From an uncultured Bacteroides sp. (lineage in GTDB: Bacteria; Bacteroidota; Bacteroidia; Bacteroidales; Bacteroidaceae), in NCBI GenBank assembly GCA_944322345.1, contig CALUOO010000011.1:1-64000 (forward strand): a stretch of DNA of 64,000 nucleotides, given 5' to 3'. Shown piece after piece: positions 1 to 8,653 of the stretch; position 1 is the stretch's first letter; each line of letters opens with the position of its first letter. Below the pieces are notes generated by a model. The model was not told where the DNA came from. It searched no databases and saw only the letters and a program-made list of their open reading frames with translations. Made by a program: the position numbers and the translations under genes.

Positions 1-23
1 AGTGGGAGAGTAGGTCGCCGCCG
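1..23 (+). rRNA. 5S ribosomal RNA, 3' end only
   Basis: The first bases (GTGGGAGAGTAGGTCGCCGCC) are the conserved 3' end of bacterial 5S rRNA. The rest of the gene lies outside the window. A strong terminator follows at once, so the window begins at the end of an rRNA operon. The exact 3' end is set only by comparison with the family and may be off by a few bases. Confidence 0.85.
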
Positions 24-33
24 TTTTCAGTGA

Positions 34-70
34 GTCCTCCGGAGGTGAAAACTTCCGGAGGACTTTTTTT
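34..70 (+). terminator. Intrinsic terminator of the rRNA operon
   Basis: A perfect 10-bp stem (GTCCTCCGGA with TCCGGAGGAC) closes a 10-base loop and is followed by seven T. It lies about 10 bases after the 5S rRNA end. Confidence 0.93.
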
Positions 71-371
71 GTATGTACTGAATCGAAGTATGAAAATTTG
101 GGGGATTGAAAATAATAAAAACGATGTGGCTTGTATATCGTTTGTACATCATCTTTCTAATCTGCTGCATGAATTATCTACATCTTAGTATAGATTAAAT
201 ATTAGAAGTGGACAATTTGTTCGCTTAGACTTTTTGTGTGCTGATATTATTGCTGTTCTCTTTGTATAGAGGAACTGATGTAAAAGGTGGTTTTTCTTTT
301 AAGAATAGCTTTTGTGTGACTTTAATTATGTTTTTTTTGTAGCAGGTGTATGTAATACAGATATTTATTTG

Positions 372-379
372 TATCTTTG
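372..379 (+). promoter_or_regulatory. Probable promoter -7 box for the DUF177-rpmF operon
   Basis: TATCTTTG is an exact match to the Bacteroides -7 consensus TAnnTTTG. It lies 81 bases upstream of the DUF177 start. No TTTG is found at the expected -33 distance, so the call rests on one box. The rest of 71-460 is AT-rich with no gene, RNA or repeat that I can support. Confidence 0.5.
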
Positions 380-460
380 TCGCCCGAATTATGTCTATCT
401 GATTTTTCCATAGTTGATTGGAGATTACCGAGATTTAGATAGATATTAAAAATAGAAGAA

Positions 461-1039
461 TTGGGAAAGTTTGATAAATATAACATTGATTTGAAGAGTA
501 TGCAGGCAGACTCAGCTAAATATGAGTTTGTTCTGGATAATCTTTATTTCGCCAATATTGATGGACCAGAAGTTCAAAAGGGAAAAGTGAACGTAGAATT
601 GTCTGTTAAGAGAAGTTTACATGCTTTTGAATTGGATTTCCAGATAAATGGAGTTGTGTTTGTCCCATGTGACAGATGTTTGGATGATGTTGAACTTTCT
701 GTGACTTCTTCAGATAAATTATTGGTTAAGTTTGGCCGTGAGTATGCTGAAGAGGGAGATAACTTGATTATAATACCTGAGGAAGAAGGGGTAATTAATG
801 TTGCATGGTTTATGTATGAGTTTATCTCTTTGGCAATTCCGATGAAGCATGTACATGCTCCTGGTAAGTGTAATAAAGCGATGACCAGTAAATTGAGTAA
901 GCATTTGAGGGTCGATGCTGAAATGGGTGATGATGATTTTTTTGACGTAGAAATAGATGATAATACGTCTGAAGAAGATTTGGAAGAAAAAATAGATCCT
1001 CGTTGGAATGAATTAAAGAAAATATTAGATAATAATTAA
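461..1039 (+). CDS. DUF177 (YceD-family) protein
   Basis: This 192-residue acidic protein belongs to the DUF177/YceD family. Members are almost always encoded directly upstream of rpmF and are linked to 23S rRNA or large-subunit metabolism. A CDRCLDD cysteine pair (about residues 70-76) and the acidic C-terminus with a DPRWNELKKIL motif are typical of the family. The start is TTG at 461; no in-frame ATG gives a full-length product. It lies 12 bases before rpmF and is probably co-transcribed with it. The molecular role is not settled. Confidence 0.85.
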   Translation: MGKFDKYNIDLKSMQADSAKYEFVLDNLYFANIDGPEVQKGKVNVELSVKRSLHAFELDFQINGVVFVPCDRCLDDVELSVTSSDKLLVKFGREYAEEGDNLIIIPEEEGVINVAWFMYEFISLAIPMKHVHAPGKCNKAMTSKLSKHLRVDAEMGDDDFFDVEIDDNTSEEDLEEKIDPRWNELKKILDNN

Positions 1040-1051
1040 AGTTTTAAGAAA

Positions 1052-1237
1052 ATGGCACATCCTAAAAGAAGACAATCAAAAACGAGAACTGCGAAGAGAA
1101 GAACTCATGATAAGGCAGTAGCTCCGACATTAGCTATCTGTCCAAATTGCGGTGAATGGCACGTTTATCACACTGTATGTGGTGCCTGTGGCTACTATAG
1201 AGGTAAGTTAGCTATTGAAAAAGAAGCAGCTGTATAA
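1052..1237 (+). CDS. rpmF: 50S ribosomal protein L32
   Basis: A 61-residue protein beginning MAHPKRRQSKTRTAKRRTH, the classic L32 N-terminus. It keeps the four-cysteine zinc ribbon (CPNCGEW about residue 30, then CGACGYY about 44), so it is the zinc-binding (C+) form. It sits between DUF177 and fabH, as in many bacteria. An inverted repeat follows at 1262-1286. Length and motifs are normal. Confidence 0.97.
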   Translation: MAHPKRRQSKTRTAKRRTHDKAVAPTLAICPNCGEWHVYHTVCGACGYYRGKLAIEKEAAV

Positions 1238-1260
1238 ATTTAGGTACAGTTATACTCAAG

Positions 1261-1290
1261 ACAGCCAGAGAGATTCTCTCCGGCTGCTTT
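1261..1290 (+). terminator. Hairpin after rpmF, possible weak terminator
   Basis: CAGCC-A-GAGAG and CTCTC-C-GGCTG form a 10-bp stem with one mismatch around ATT. The downstream tract is CTTTAAG, not a clean T run, so it may attenuate rather than stop transcription into fabH. Confidence 0.55.
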
Positions 1291-1325
1291 AAGTATTATA
1301 GTATTGCTGATTAAAATTAGGTTTG

Positions 1326-2333
1326 ATGGAAAAAATAAATGCGGTAATCACAGGAGTCGGTGGGTATGTTCCGGATTATATCTTGACAAATGATGAGATA
1401 TCTAAGATGGTTGATACCAATGACGAATGGATTATGACTCGTATTGGAGTAAAAGAGAGACATATATTAAATGAAGAGGGATTGGGTAGTTCATATATGG
1501 CGCGTAAGGCAGCTAAGCAACTGATGAAGAAAACCAACTCTAATCCTGATGATATAGATTTAGTTGTTGTCGCTACTACTACTCCGGACTATCATTTCCC
1601 TTCTACAGCTTCTATTCTTTGCGATAAGCTTGGGCTGAAGAATGCTTTTGCCTTCGATCTACAGGCTGCTTGTAGTGGCTTTCTGTATCTAATGGAGGTT
1701 GCTGCGAATTTTATTCGCTCGGGAAGATATAAAAAAATAATCATTGTCGGTGCTGATAAGATGTCGTCAATGGTTAATTATACAGATCGTGCTACATGTC
1801 CTATTTTTGGAGATGGAGCAGCAGCTTTTATGGTAGAGCCTACTACTGAGGATGTCGGTATTATGGATTCTATTTTGAGAACAGATGGCAAAGGGTTACC
1901 TTTTTTGCATATGAAGGCTGGTGGATCGGTTTGTCCTCCTTCTTACTTTACTGTTGATAATAAGATGCATTATTTGCATCAGGAGGGACGTACAGTCTTT
2001 AAATATGCAGTGTCAAGTATGTCTGATGTTTCGGCTGCTATCGCAGAGAAAAATAGATTGACGAAGGATAATATTGATTGGATTGTTCCTCATCAGGCTA
2101 ATGTACGTATTATAGAGGCTGTGGCACATCGTTTAGAAGTGCCAATGGATAAAGTACTGGTGAACATACAACATTATGGGAATACTAGTGCTGGTACGCT
2201 TCCATTGTGTATTTGGGATTTTGAAGATAAATTGAAAAAAGGTGATAACATGATTTTCACAGCGTTTGGCGCAGGATTTACCTGGGGAGCCGTCTATGTG
2301 AAATGGGGTTATGACGGAAAGAAAGAAGTATAA
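1326..2333 (+). CDS. fabH: Beta-ketoacyl-ACP synthase III
   Basis: FabH condenses acetyl-CoA (or a branched acyl-CoA) with malonyl-ACP to start fatty acid synthesis. The 335-residue protein has the full catalytic triad: Cys116 in QAACSGF, His in VPHQAN (about 259) and Asn in HYGNTSAGT (about 290). The C-terminal FGAGFTWGA loop is also typical. I start at the ATG at 1326; the TTG at 1323 directly before it is less likely. It follows rpmF as in many bacteria, and plsX is not between them. Its terminator is at 2355-2391. Confidence 0.96.
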   Translation: MEKINAVITGVGGYVPDYILTNDEISKMVDTNDEWIMTRIGVKERHILNEEGLGSSYMARKAAKQLMKKTNSNPDDIDLVVVATTTPDYHFPSTASILCDKLGLKNAFAFDLQAACSGFLYLMEVAANFIRSGRYKKIIIVGADKMSSMVNYTDRATCPIFGDGAAAFMVEPTTEDVGIMDSILRTDGKGLPFLHMKAGGSVCPPSYFTVDNKMHYLHQEGRTVFKYAVSSMSDVSAAIAEKNRLTKDNIDWIVPHQANVRIIEAVAHRLEVPMDKVLVNIQHYGNTSAGTLPLCIWDFEDKLKKGDNMIFTAFGAGFTWGAVYVKWGYDGKKEV

Positions 2334-2354
2334 TACTGATTTCTATGATATATT

Positions 2355-2391
2355 GAAAACGCATCCTATTTCGATTCGATGCGTTTTTTTG
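2355..2391 (+). terminator. Intrinsic terminator after fabH
   Basis: AAACGCATC pairs with GATGCGTTT around a short loop and is followed by a T run. It lies 22 bases after the fabH stop and before era. Confidence 0.85.
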
Positions 2392-2407
2392 TCTCATTTA
2401 ATAAAAA

Positions 2408-3295
2408 ATGAAGATGCATAAAGCTGGTTTTGTGAATATTGTCGGAAATCCTAATGTGGGTAAATCTACATTGATGAATGCATTGGTTGGCGAACGTATC
2501 TCTATTGCTACATTTAAAGCTCAAACTACTCGTCACCGGATTATGGGAATTTATAATACGGATGAAATGCAGATTGTCTTTTCCGATACTCCAGGCGTAT
2601 TGAAGCCGAATTATAAGCTGCAGGAGTCGATGCTGAATTTCTCTACTTCGGCGTTGATGGATGCTGACATTCTGCTTTATGTAACAGATGTGGTTGAAAC
2701 ACCGGATAAGAACAGTGAGTTTATGGAAAAAGTATGTAAAATGGAAGTTCCTGTTTTACTGCTGATTAATAAAATAGATCTTACAGATCAAAATAAGCTC
2801 ATCGCATTGGTTGAGAATTGGAAGGACCTATTGCCACAGGCTGAGATTATTCCTATTTCAGCAGCGTCAAAATTTAATGTAGACTATGTGATGAAACGTA
2901 TCAAGGAGCTACTTCCTGATTCTCCTCCTTATTTTGGAAAAGATCAATGGACAGATAAGCCTGCGCGTTTTTTTGTCAATGAGATTATTAGAGAAAAAAT
3001 TCTGCTGTATTATGATAAAGAGATACCTTATTCTGTAGAGGTTGTGGTGGAACAGTTTAAGGAAGATGCAAAAAAGATTCATATTCAGGCTGTAATTTAT
3101 GTAGAACGTGAATCACAGAAAGGTATTATTATCGGTCATCAGGGAAAGGCATTGAAGAAAGTAGCTACAGAATCGAGACGAGATTTAGAGCGTTTTTTTG
3201 GAAAAACGATTTTCCTTGAAACTTATGTGAAGGTCGATAAAGACTGGCGTAATTCGGATAAGGAATTGCGTAATTTTGGTTATCAGTTGGATTAA
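2408..3295 (+). CDS. era: GTPase Era, 16S rRNA/30S assembly factor
   Basis: Era binds the 3' end of 16S rRNA and assists 30S maturation. The 295-residue protein has G1 GNPNVGKST (about residues 12-20), G3 DTPG, G4 NKID and G5 SAAS, and a C-terminal KH domain containing GIIIGHQGKALK. Length is typical. Two in-frame ATGs (2408 and 2414) give nearly the same protein. It lies 51 bases before der, so two ribosome-assembly GTPases form a probable unit. Confidence 0.96.
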   Translation: MKMHKAGFVNIVGNPNVGKSTLMNALVGERISIATFKAQTTRHRIMGIYNTDEMQIVFSDTPGVLKPNYKLQESMLNFSTSALMDADILLYVTDVVETPDKNSEFMEKVCKMEVPVLLLINKIDLTDQNKLIALVENWKDLLPQAEIIPISAASKFNVDYVMKRIKELLPDSPPYFGKDQWTDKPARFFVNEIIREKILLYYDKEIPYSVEVVVEQFKEDAKKIHIQAVIYVERESQKGIIIGHQGKALKKVATESRRDLERFFGKTIFLETYVKVDKDWRNSDKELRNFGYQLD

Positions 3296-3346
3296 TATAA
3301 GAGTAACTATGCGACTGTGATAGTCGTACAAAAAAGTGATTAAGCT

Positions 3347-4660
3347 ATGGGAAATTTAGTTGCAATTGTTGGACGCCCGAATGTGGGAAAGTCAACTTTA
3401 TTTAATCGTTTGACAAAAACGCGTCGAGCGATTGTGAATGAGGAAGCTGGTACTACACGTGATAGACAGTATGGTAAATCTGAATGGTTGGGGCGTGAAT
3501 TCTCTGTGGTTGATACCGGAGGATGGGTTGTCAATTCTGATGATATCTTTGAGGAGGAAATCAGAAAACAAGTGCTGCTTGCGGTAGACGAAGCCGATGT
3601 CATTTTGTTTGTTGTTGATGTAATGAATGGGCTGACTGATTTGGATATGCAGGTCGCTTCTATTTTGCGTCGTACTAAAAGACCTGTGATTGTTGTTGCT
3701 AATAAGACAGACAATAATGAGTTACAGTATAATGCCCCTGAGTTTTATAAATTAGGTTTAGGTGATCCTTATTGTATTTCGGCAGTTACAGGTAGTGGAA
3801 CGGGGGATTTGCTGGATTTGCTTGTGAGCAAGTTTAAAAAAGAGTCTACAGAAATTCTGGACGATGACATACCTCGTTTTGCTGTAGTTGGACGTCCGAA
3901 TGCTGGAAAATCTTCTATTGTGAATGCATTTATTGGTGAAGACCGTAATATTGTTACTGAAATTGCAGGTACAACACGTGACTCTATTTATACACGATAC
4001 AATAAATTTGGCTTTGATTTCTATTTGGTAGATACGGCAGGTATTCGGAAAAAAAACAAAGTGAGTGAGGATTTGGAGTACTATTCTGTAGTCCGTTCCA
4101 TACGTTCTATTGAAGGATCTGATGTCTGCATACTGATGCTGGATGCTACAAGAGGCATTGAAAGCCAGGATTTAAATATTTTCTCGTTGATCCAGAAGAA
4201 TCAGAAAGGATTGGTGGTGGTTGTCAATAAATGGGATTTGGTAGAGGATAAGACTGTAAAAGTAATGAAAACTTTTGAAGATGCCATTCGGTCTCGTTTT
4301 GCTCCTTTTGTTGATTTCCCTATTATTTTCGCATCAGCACTAACCAAGCAACGTATTTTAAAAGTGCTTGAAGAAGCTCGCAATGTATATAACAATCGGA
4401 CGACAAGAATACCGACTGCACGGTTGAATGAGGAGATGCTCCCTTTGATCGAGGCATATCCACCACCTTCTATCAAAGGTAAGTATATAAAAATTAAGTA
4501 TATCACTCAGTTACCTAATACTCAAGTTCCTTCATTTGTTTATTTTGCTAACTTGCCACAATATGTAAAAGACCCCTATAAGCGCTTTTTGGAAAATAAA
4601 ATGCGTGAAAAGTGGGACTTGAAGGGAACTCCAATTAATATTTATATTAGGCAAAAGTAA
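3347..4660 (+). CDS. der: GTPase Der (EngA), 50S assembly factor
   Basis: Der is the only bacterial GTPase family with two tandem G domains and acts in late 50S maturation. In this 437-residue protein the first domain begins with GRPNVGKST (residues 8-16) and the second with GRPNAGKSS (about 181-189). Each has a DTGG/DTAG G3 and NKTD/NKWD G4 motif. The C-terminal 80 residues form the KH-like domain. It is the last gene of the run from era and is followed by the terminator at 4702-4743. Confidence 0.97.
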   Translation: MGNLVAIVGRPNVGKSTLFNRLTKTRRAIVNEEAGTTRDRQYGKSEWLGREFSVVDTGGWVVNSDDIFEEEIRKQVLLAVDEADVILFVVDVMNGLTDLDMQVASILRRTKRPVIVVANKTDNNELQYNAPEFYKLGLGDPYCISAVTGSGTGDLLDLLVSKFKKESTEILDDDIPRFAVVGRPNAGKSSIVNAFIGEDRNIVTEIAGTTRDSIYTRYNKFGFDFYLVDTAGIRKKNKVSEDLEYYSVVRSIRSIEGSDVCILMLDATRGIESQDLNIFSLIQKNQKGLVVVVNKWDLVEDKTVKVMKTFEDAIRSRFAPFVDFPIIFASALTKQRILKVLEEARNVYNNRTTRIPTARLNEEMLPLIEAYPPPSIKGKYIKIKYITQLPNTQVPSFVYFANLPQYVKDPYKRFLENKMREKWDLKGTPINIYIRQK

Positions 4661-4701
4661 GGTTTATGGCATATATAAATGGTGTCTTTTGACGATTGAG
4701 G

Positions 4702-4743
4702 AAGGACGGTAATTGCACATTTGTTGCTTTGCCGTCCTTTTTT
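4702..4743 (+). terminator. Intrinsic terminator after der
   Basis: AAGGACGG and CCGTCCTT form the stem around a loop of about 20 bases, followed by a T run. The site lies between convergent genes (der and the rhodanese gene). The A-rich 5' arm is short, so it mainly serves the plus strand. Confidence 0.8.
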
Positions 4744-4758
4744 CTTTTAATAATGTAG

Positions 4759-5154
4759 TTATTTCTCTATCTCTTTTCCGGCTTCTTTCCATGCACTGAA
4801 ACCTTTGTCGAGTTCCAATACTTTGTATCCTTTTTCACTAAGTATTTTTGCAGCTTTCCTGCTTCGTTTCCCGCTGCGGCAGTATAATGCTACTGGCCGG
4901 TCTTTTTGAAGAAGGGAATCAGCCATCGTAGAAAACGATTCGTCCAAAACATTGATGTTGATCGATTGTGCAATATGCCCTTCTGTATATTCTGCTAAAG
5001 TACGTACATCCAGTCGTTGGATATTCTTATCTTGGATGATTGAATCAAATTCTTCTACATTCATAGATGTAAAATTTCCTTTTGTCTGCTGGCAGGAGAA
5101 AAGGGTGATTAACGAAAGTATAATACCCATTGTCAGTGAATTTAAAGCGGTCAT
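4759..5154 (-). CDS. Rhodanese-domain lipoprotein
   Basis: A 131-residue secreted protein: hydrophobic signal with lipobox LFSC (Cys about residue 21), then one rhodanese domain. The domain has DVRTLAEYTEGHI and the active-site loop YCRSGKRSRKA, whose Cys would carry a persulfide. It probably acts as a sulfurtransferase or thiol redox protein in the periplasm or at the outer membrane. A 99-base gap with a hairpin (5181-5228) separates it from the NigD-like gene upstream. The substrate is unknown. Confidence 0.85.
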   Translation of the reverse strand: MTALNSLTMGIILSLITLFSCQQTKGNFTSMNVEEFDSIIQDKNIQRLDVRTLAEYTEGHIAQSININVLDESFSTMADSLLQKDRPVALYCRSGKRSRKAAKILSEKGYKVLELDKGFSAWKEAGKEIEK

Positions 5155-5180
5155 TGGTAACTAGTATTTTATCATTGAAG

Positions 5181-5228
5181 TTTATAGGTTCCTGATTTTT
5201 CGAGGTGAATAATTCAGAAGCCTATAAA
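5181..5228 (-). terminator. Intergenic hairpin, possible terminator
   Basis: TTTATAGGTTCCTGA and TCAGAAGCCTATAAA form a 15-bp stem with two imperfect pairs around an 18-base loop. It is downstream of the NigD-like gene on the minus strand. No long T run follows, so it may be a processing site or the 5' leader of the rhodanese mRNA. Confidence 0.5.
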
Positions 5229-5253
5229 CTAAAAAACTTAAGCATTTATCTAT

Positions 5254-5979
5254 TTAATAACTGTAGGAGGGTATATATTCAAATCCTTCAAAGTCTTTGT
5301 TGCAATATTTATCGGATTCTACTACCAGTCCATCTTCTCCGGTTGTGTAATACTTGAATTTTATTCGGATGTTTTGATCGTTTTCTTCTGCTAGACTGAT
5401 CAGAGGAATGGAAATGTATGCATTCCGGTTATAGTATTCTTCGTCGCCGTTGGCATTGTGATATAGTGAGAGTACAACTGTCTTTTCTCCCTTTTCGTTG
5501 GTACTTTCTTCCTCGGCATATACTTCGAAAGAATGTGGCTTCCCTCCTTTGATCTTGACGTTCAGTATCATGTTCAGATAGTCTCGTCCCATCCATATAC
5601 TGGTTACGCTTACCGGATCTTTTGCCAACGTCTCTTCTGTTTCATTGTCTTCGCTTTTTTGCTTGGGCTCTAATACAATGACTGCCTGAAGTGAATAGAT
5701 ATTGGCATTGGATGTGCCTTCTATTATTTCGTAATTTGATAACACCCGTTTGCTGCTGTTGGGAGTAATGCTTGAATTGGTATAATCGTTTGTTATTGTA
5801 AGCCTGTCTCCTTTGTCGGGAAGTAGCGACTGCAGTGTCCCGTCGTCGCCAGATTCTATTGTAACAAATTCCAGCTTTACAGAAGGATAATGGTAATCGC
5901 TATCTTTATCGCATGAGAAAAGAAACAGTAGAATGAATACTGATAAGTAGCGTGTAATATGGATTTTGTTTCGGCTCAT
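5254..5979 (-). CDS. NigD-like lipoprotein
   Basis: A 241-residue lipoprotein with a signal ending LFLFSC (Cys about 23). The following domain (LKPxxGD-like segment GDRLTITNDYT, conserved YEIIEG and MGRDYLN segments) resembles the NigD-like family of Bacteroidales, named from genes of bacteriocin/nitroreductase neighbourhoods and of unknown function. It starts inside the stop codon of the acyltransferase gene (ATGA overlap), so it is the last gene of the operon from the PASTA protein. The assignment is by eye and moderate. Confidence 0.65.
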   Translation of the reverse strand: MSRNKIHITRYLSVFILLFLFSCDKDSDYHYPSVKLEFVTIESGDDGTLQSLLPDKGDRLTITNDYTNSSITPNSSKRVLSNYEIIEGTSNANIYSLQAVIVLEPKQKSEDNETEETLAKDPVSVTSIWMGRDYLNMILNVKIKGGKPHSFEVYAEEESTNEKGEKTVVLSLYHNANGDEEYYNRNAYISIPLISLAEENDQNIRIKFKYYTTGEDGLVVESDKYCNKDFEGFEYIPSYSY

Positions 5980-7121
5980 GAACGGGTTGCTAAATAGTTG
6001 ATCAAAGGATTGGCATACATCATTAGCAATTTCTCGCGAAGGAAATCTTCATCTTTGTGATCAATGTCAATCTTTTCCAGTTGTTGTCTGATATAATCGG
6101 AAAAACGGTTCTTCTCTTCGGCTGTATAATGGCTTTTGAAGTTGTCTGTCCCTTTCAGCCAGTCGTATGCCACATAGTTGCCCGGATAAAGTTTATAGTT
6201 AGAGTGTATCCGATGATCGATGCAGGAAGCGATTTGTGTAAATAGTTCTTGTTTGGGTAACGAACGGTCTACTTGTGACAGCATGTCGTTGATACATCCT
6301 CCCATTTGGAAATGCACTCTGCCTTTATAACCAAAGAGCCCGATTTGCATGTTGATCAGGTCGTCGGCTGTTGTTTTTTTGTATCCTTCCACATCTCGCT
6401 TAAGCTGAAATTCTTTTGCCTTCAGAAAGTCGCAGGGGTCATATTCGTACGAGATGGCAAGAGGCATGATGTTCATTTCCATCAAGCGGTCTACCACATC
6501 TCCTTCTCCTCCCATAGCCAGCATTTTCAGGATACTTTCTTGTGTACGGTCGTTGGAGTCTTTGGCACGTCCTTCGCGTTGGGCTATCCAGATTGACTGC
6601 TGTTTTTCTGCGATGGTATGGTGCATATAGCGTGACATGCGTGCTGACGATTCCAGTTGTTGTCTCATGCTCAATCCACGTTGTACGATAAATGATTTGT
6701 TGACACGTACCAGTTTTTTAATCCACGGGTAGATCAGCAGATTGTCACCTATGGCAATCTCTACTGTTTCCATCCCTTCGTCTACCAGCAGCACAGAAAG
6801 GAAACCGGAGTCAAGAATAATGTCGCGATGGTTGGATATGTAAGTGTAAGCTTTTTGAGCATCAGATTGTGACTTGCGGTCTAGAGTCACTCCGTCTGTA
6901 TGCTTTTTTATAATCTGTTGAAGGATACCGTAGCAGAATGTTTTCTGAAATTCCAGTTTGGTTTTGCAGTTGCGCATCTTTTCTGCCAAAAGCTCAAAAG
7001 GAATATTGGGGATGACGCTGCAAGCTACTTTCTGAAAAGCTGGATCAGCAATCAGTTCCTCGAATATCTGAGGAAGTTCATCATCGTGATAGGGGCGGAT
7101 TTCGTTGAACTCTTCAATCAT
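5976..7121 (-). CDS. PlsC-like glycerol/phospholipid acyltransferase
   Basis: A 381-residue protein related to the glycerolphosphate acyltransferases. Motif I of the family (NHxxxxD) is present as SNHRDIILD (about residues 93-101). A later stretch, QREGRAKDSNDRTQ (about 200-213), matches the family's FPEGTRS-type binding motif in place though not exactly in sequence. It has no signal peptide and is probably a membrane-associated cytoplasmic enzyme moving acyl chains to a phospholipid or lipid precursor. It overlaps the NigD-like gene and follows the GIY-YIG-like gene by 12 bases. Confidence 0.78.
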   Translation of the reverse strand: MIEEFNEIRPYHDDELPQIFEELIADPAFQKVACSVIPNIPFELLAEKMRNCKTKLEFQKTFCYGILQQIIKKHTDGVTLDRKSQSDAQKAYTYISNHRDIILDSGFLSVLLVDEGMETVEIAIGDNLLIYPWIKKLVRVNKSFIVQRGLSMRQQLESSARMSRYMHHTIAEKQQSIWIAQREGRAKDSNDRTQESILKMLAMGGEGDVVDRLMEMNIMPLAISYEYDPCDFLKAKEFQLKRDVEGYKKTTADDLINMQIGLFGYKGRVHFQMGGCINDMLSQVDRSLPKQELFTQIASCIDHRIHSNYKLYPGNYVAYDWLKGTDNFKSHYTAEEKNRFSDYIRQQLEKIDIDHKDEDFLREKLLMMYANPLINYLATRS

Positions 7122-7133
7122 GGTGTTTATTTT

Positions 7134-7673
7134 TTATGAGAGGTAAACAATCTTTTGTAAATGATTTGCTATATAAATACCTTTTGTCATTTCATCATAA
7201 ACGATGACATCAGGAAGTTCTTGGGCTGAATAAATTGTATTAATTCTTGCTTCTTTGTGTAAATTGAACCAACGATTTATTAAGGCAACAGGGTAGTTTG
7301 GATAAAATTCCTTCTTTTTTATATTGTGTTTAGGTTGCCAAAAAGAAATAATCATGGTTTCACATAATTCAATCTTCTTACGGTAGTTTATAGCATTCTT
7401 ATTTGGTTCATTAATTAGTTCTCCAATCCAAATGTTAATTTCTCTAATGAACTGGTGTATGGGATGATCCTTTTTGTAGAAACGACAGTATATTTTATCT
7501 TGTTGTGTTATTCCACAATATTGAGAAATATTTCGTTCGTTTGTTTGCTTACCTGTGATAATATAGAAGTTATAAGAATTATCTATATTATATCTATTTT
7601 CCCATTTTTTAAGCTCCTCTATATTTAGAAAAGGACCTACCCAGTTGATAACGAATGTATTAAACTTATTCAT
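7134..7673 (-). CDS. GIY-YIG-like nuclease-fold protein (predicted)
   Basis: A 179-residue protein with no name I can assign from full-length similarity. The order of key residues fits a GIY-YIG nuclease: NFYIITG (GIY strand, about 35-41), QYCGIT (YIG strand, about 51-56), Arg in YCRFY, His in DHPIHQF, and a later Glu in ELCETMIISFWQPKHN followed by the family's typical Asn. This is inference from motif order. The gene is visibly more AT-rich than ddl and rluD beside it, yet sits 2 bases after ddl and 12 before the acyltransferase gene, so it looks acquired but transcribed with a cell-envelope operon. Confidence 0.55.
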   Translation of the reverse strand: MNKFNTFVINWVGPFLNIEELKKWENRYNIDNSYNFYIITGKQTNERNISQYCGITQQDKIYCRFYKKDHPIHQFIREINIWIGELINEPNKNAINYRKKIELCETMIISFWQPKHNIKKKEFYPNYPVALINRWFNLHKEARINTIYSAQELPDVIVYDEMTKGIYIANHLQKIVYLS

Positions 7674-7675
7674 AA

Positions 7676-8653
7676 TTACTTAAATGCGTTTTCTATGATA
7701 TCTGTCATTACATCCTTGATGTCCAGTCCTGCTGCACGTACCTGCTGGGGAATAAAGCTGGTGGCCGTCATTCCCGGCGTGGTATTAACTTCCAGTAGGT
7801 TGATTTTTTCGCCGGCTGTCACAATGTAGTCTACACGAATAATGCCCGAACATCCTAATATGTCGTAGATGGCGGATGTCAGTGTTTGTACGCGGCGGGT
7901 TAACTCGTCGGATATGCGAGCTGGGGTAATTTCATCTACTTGTCCGTTGTACTTGGCATCGTAGTCGAAAAACTCGTTGTGGGTTACTACCTCTGTCGGT
8001 GGGAAGATAACGGTTTTCTCCTTTGTCTTGTAACATCCGCAGGTCAGTTCTGTCCCTTCCATGTATGCTTCTACCAGCACTTCTTGTGCTTCACTGAATG
8101 CTTTGGCTATGGCTGGCTGTATCTGTTCGCGGGTTTTTACTTTGGTCACTCCGAAGCTTGAACCGCCTAGACTGGGCTTGATGAAGCAGGGAAGTCCGAT
8201 TTTCTCGATAACGTCTTCGTCGCTGATAGACTGTCCTTGTCGGAGAAGCAGCGATTCGGCTATCCGGACGCCGAAGCCTTTCAGGTATTGGTTGCATGCA
8301 AATTTGTCGTAAGTGATGGCTGCTGCCAGTACGCCACAGCAGGAATACGGGATACGCATCATGTCGAAGTATCCTTGCAGACGCCCGTCCTCACCCGGAG
8401 TGCCGTGAATGGTGATGTAGGCAAAGTCGAACGTGATCTTTTCTGTCCCGTTCATGAAGCTGAAGTCGTTCCGGTCTACCGGAAGCTTTCTCCCGTCCGG
8501 CAGCTGTACCTCCCAGCGGCGACCTTCCATTTCAACAATATACAAGTTATACTTTTCCTTGTCAATAAAGGAATAAATGCCCTGTGCGCTGCGCAGGGAA
8601 ACTTCAAATTCGGAGGTGTCTCCTCCTGCTACGATAGCAATGTTGCGTTTCAT
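7676..8653 (-). CDS. ddl: D-alanine--D-alanine ligase
   Basis: Ddl joins two D-Ala with ATP to make the dipeptide used in peptidoglycan. The 325-residue protein has the N-terminal GGDTSEFEVSLRSA loop, the ATP-grasp region KPSLGGSSFGVTKV (about 156-169), and the C-terminal LLEVNTTPGMTATS metal and substrate motif. All expected residues appear present. It overlaps rluD by ATGA and is followed after 2 bases by the GIY-YIG-like gene. Confidence 0.96.
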   Translation of the reverse strand: MKRNIAIVAGGDTSEFEVSLRSAQGIYSFIDKEKYNLYIVEMEGRRWEVQLPDGRKLPVDRNDFSFMNGTEKITFDFAYITIHGTPGEDGRLQGYFDMMRIPYSCCGVLAAAITYDKFACNQYLKGFGVRIAESLLLRQGQSISDEDVIEKIGLPCFIKPSLGGSSFGVTKVKTREQIQPAIAKAFSEAQEVLVEAYMEGTELTCGCYKTKEKTVIFPPTEVVTHNEFFDYDAKYNGQVDEITPARISDELTRRVQTLTSAIYDILGCSGIIRVDYIVTAGEKINLLEVNTTPGMTATSFIPQQVRAAGLDIKDVMTDIIENAFK

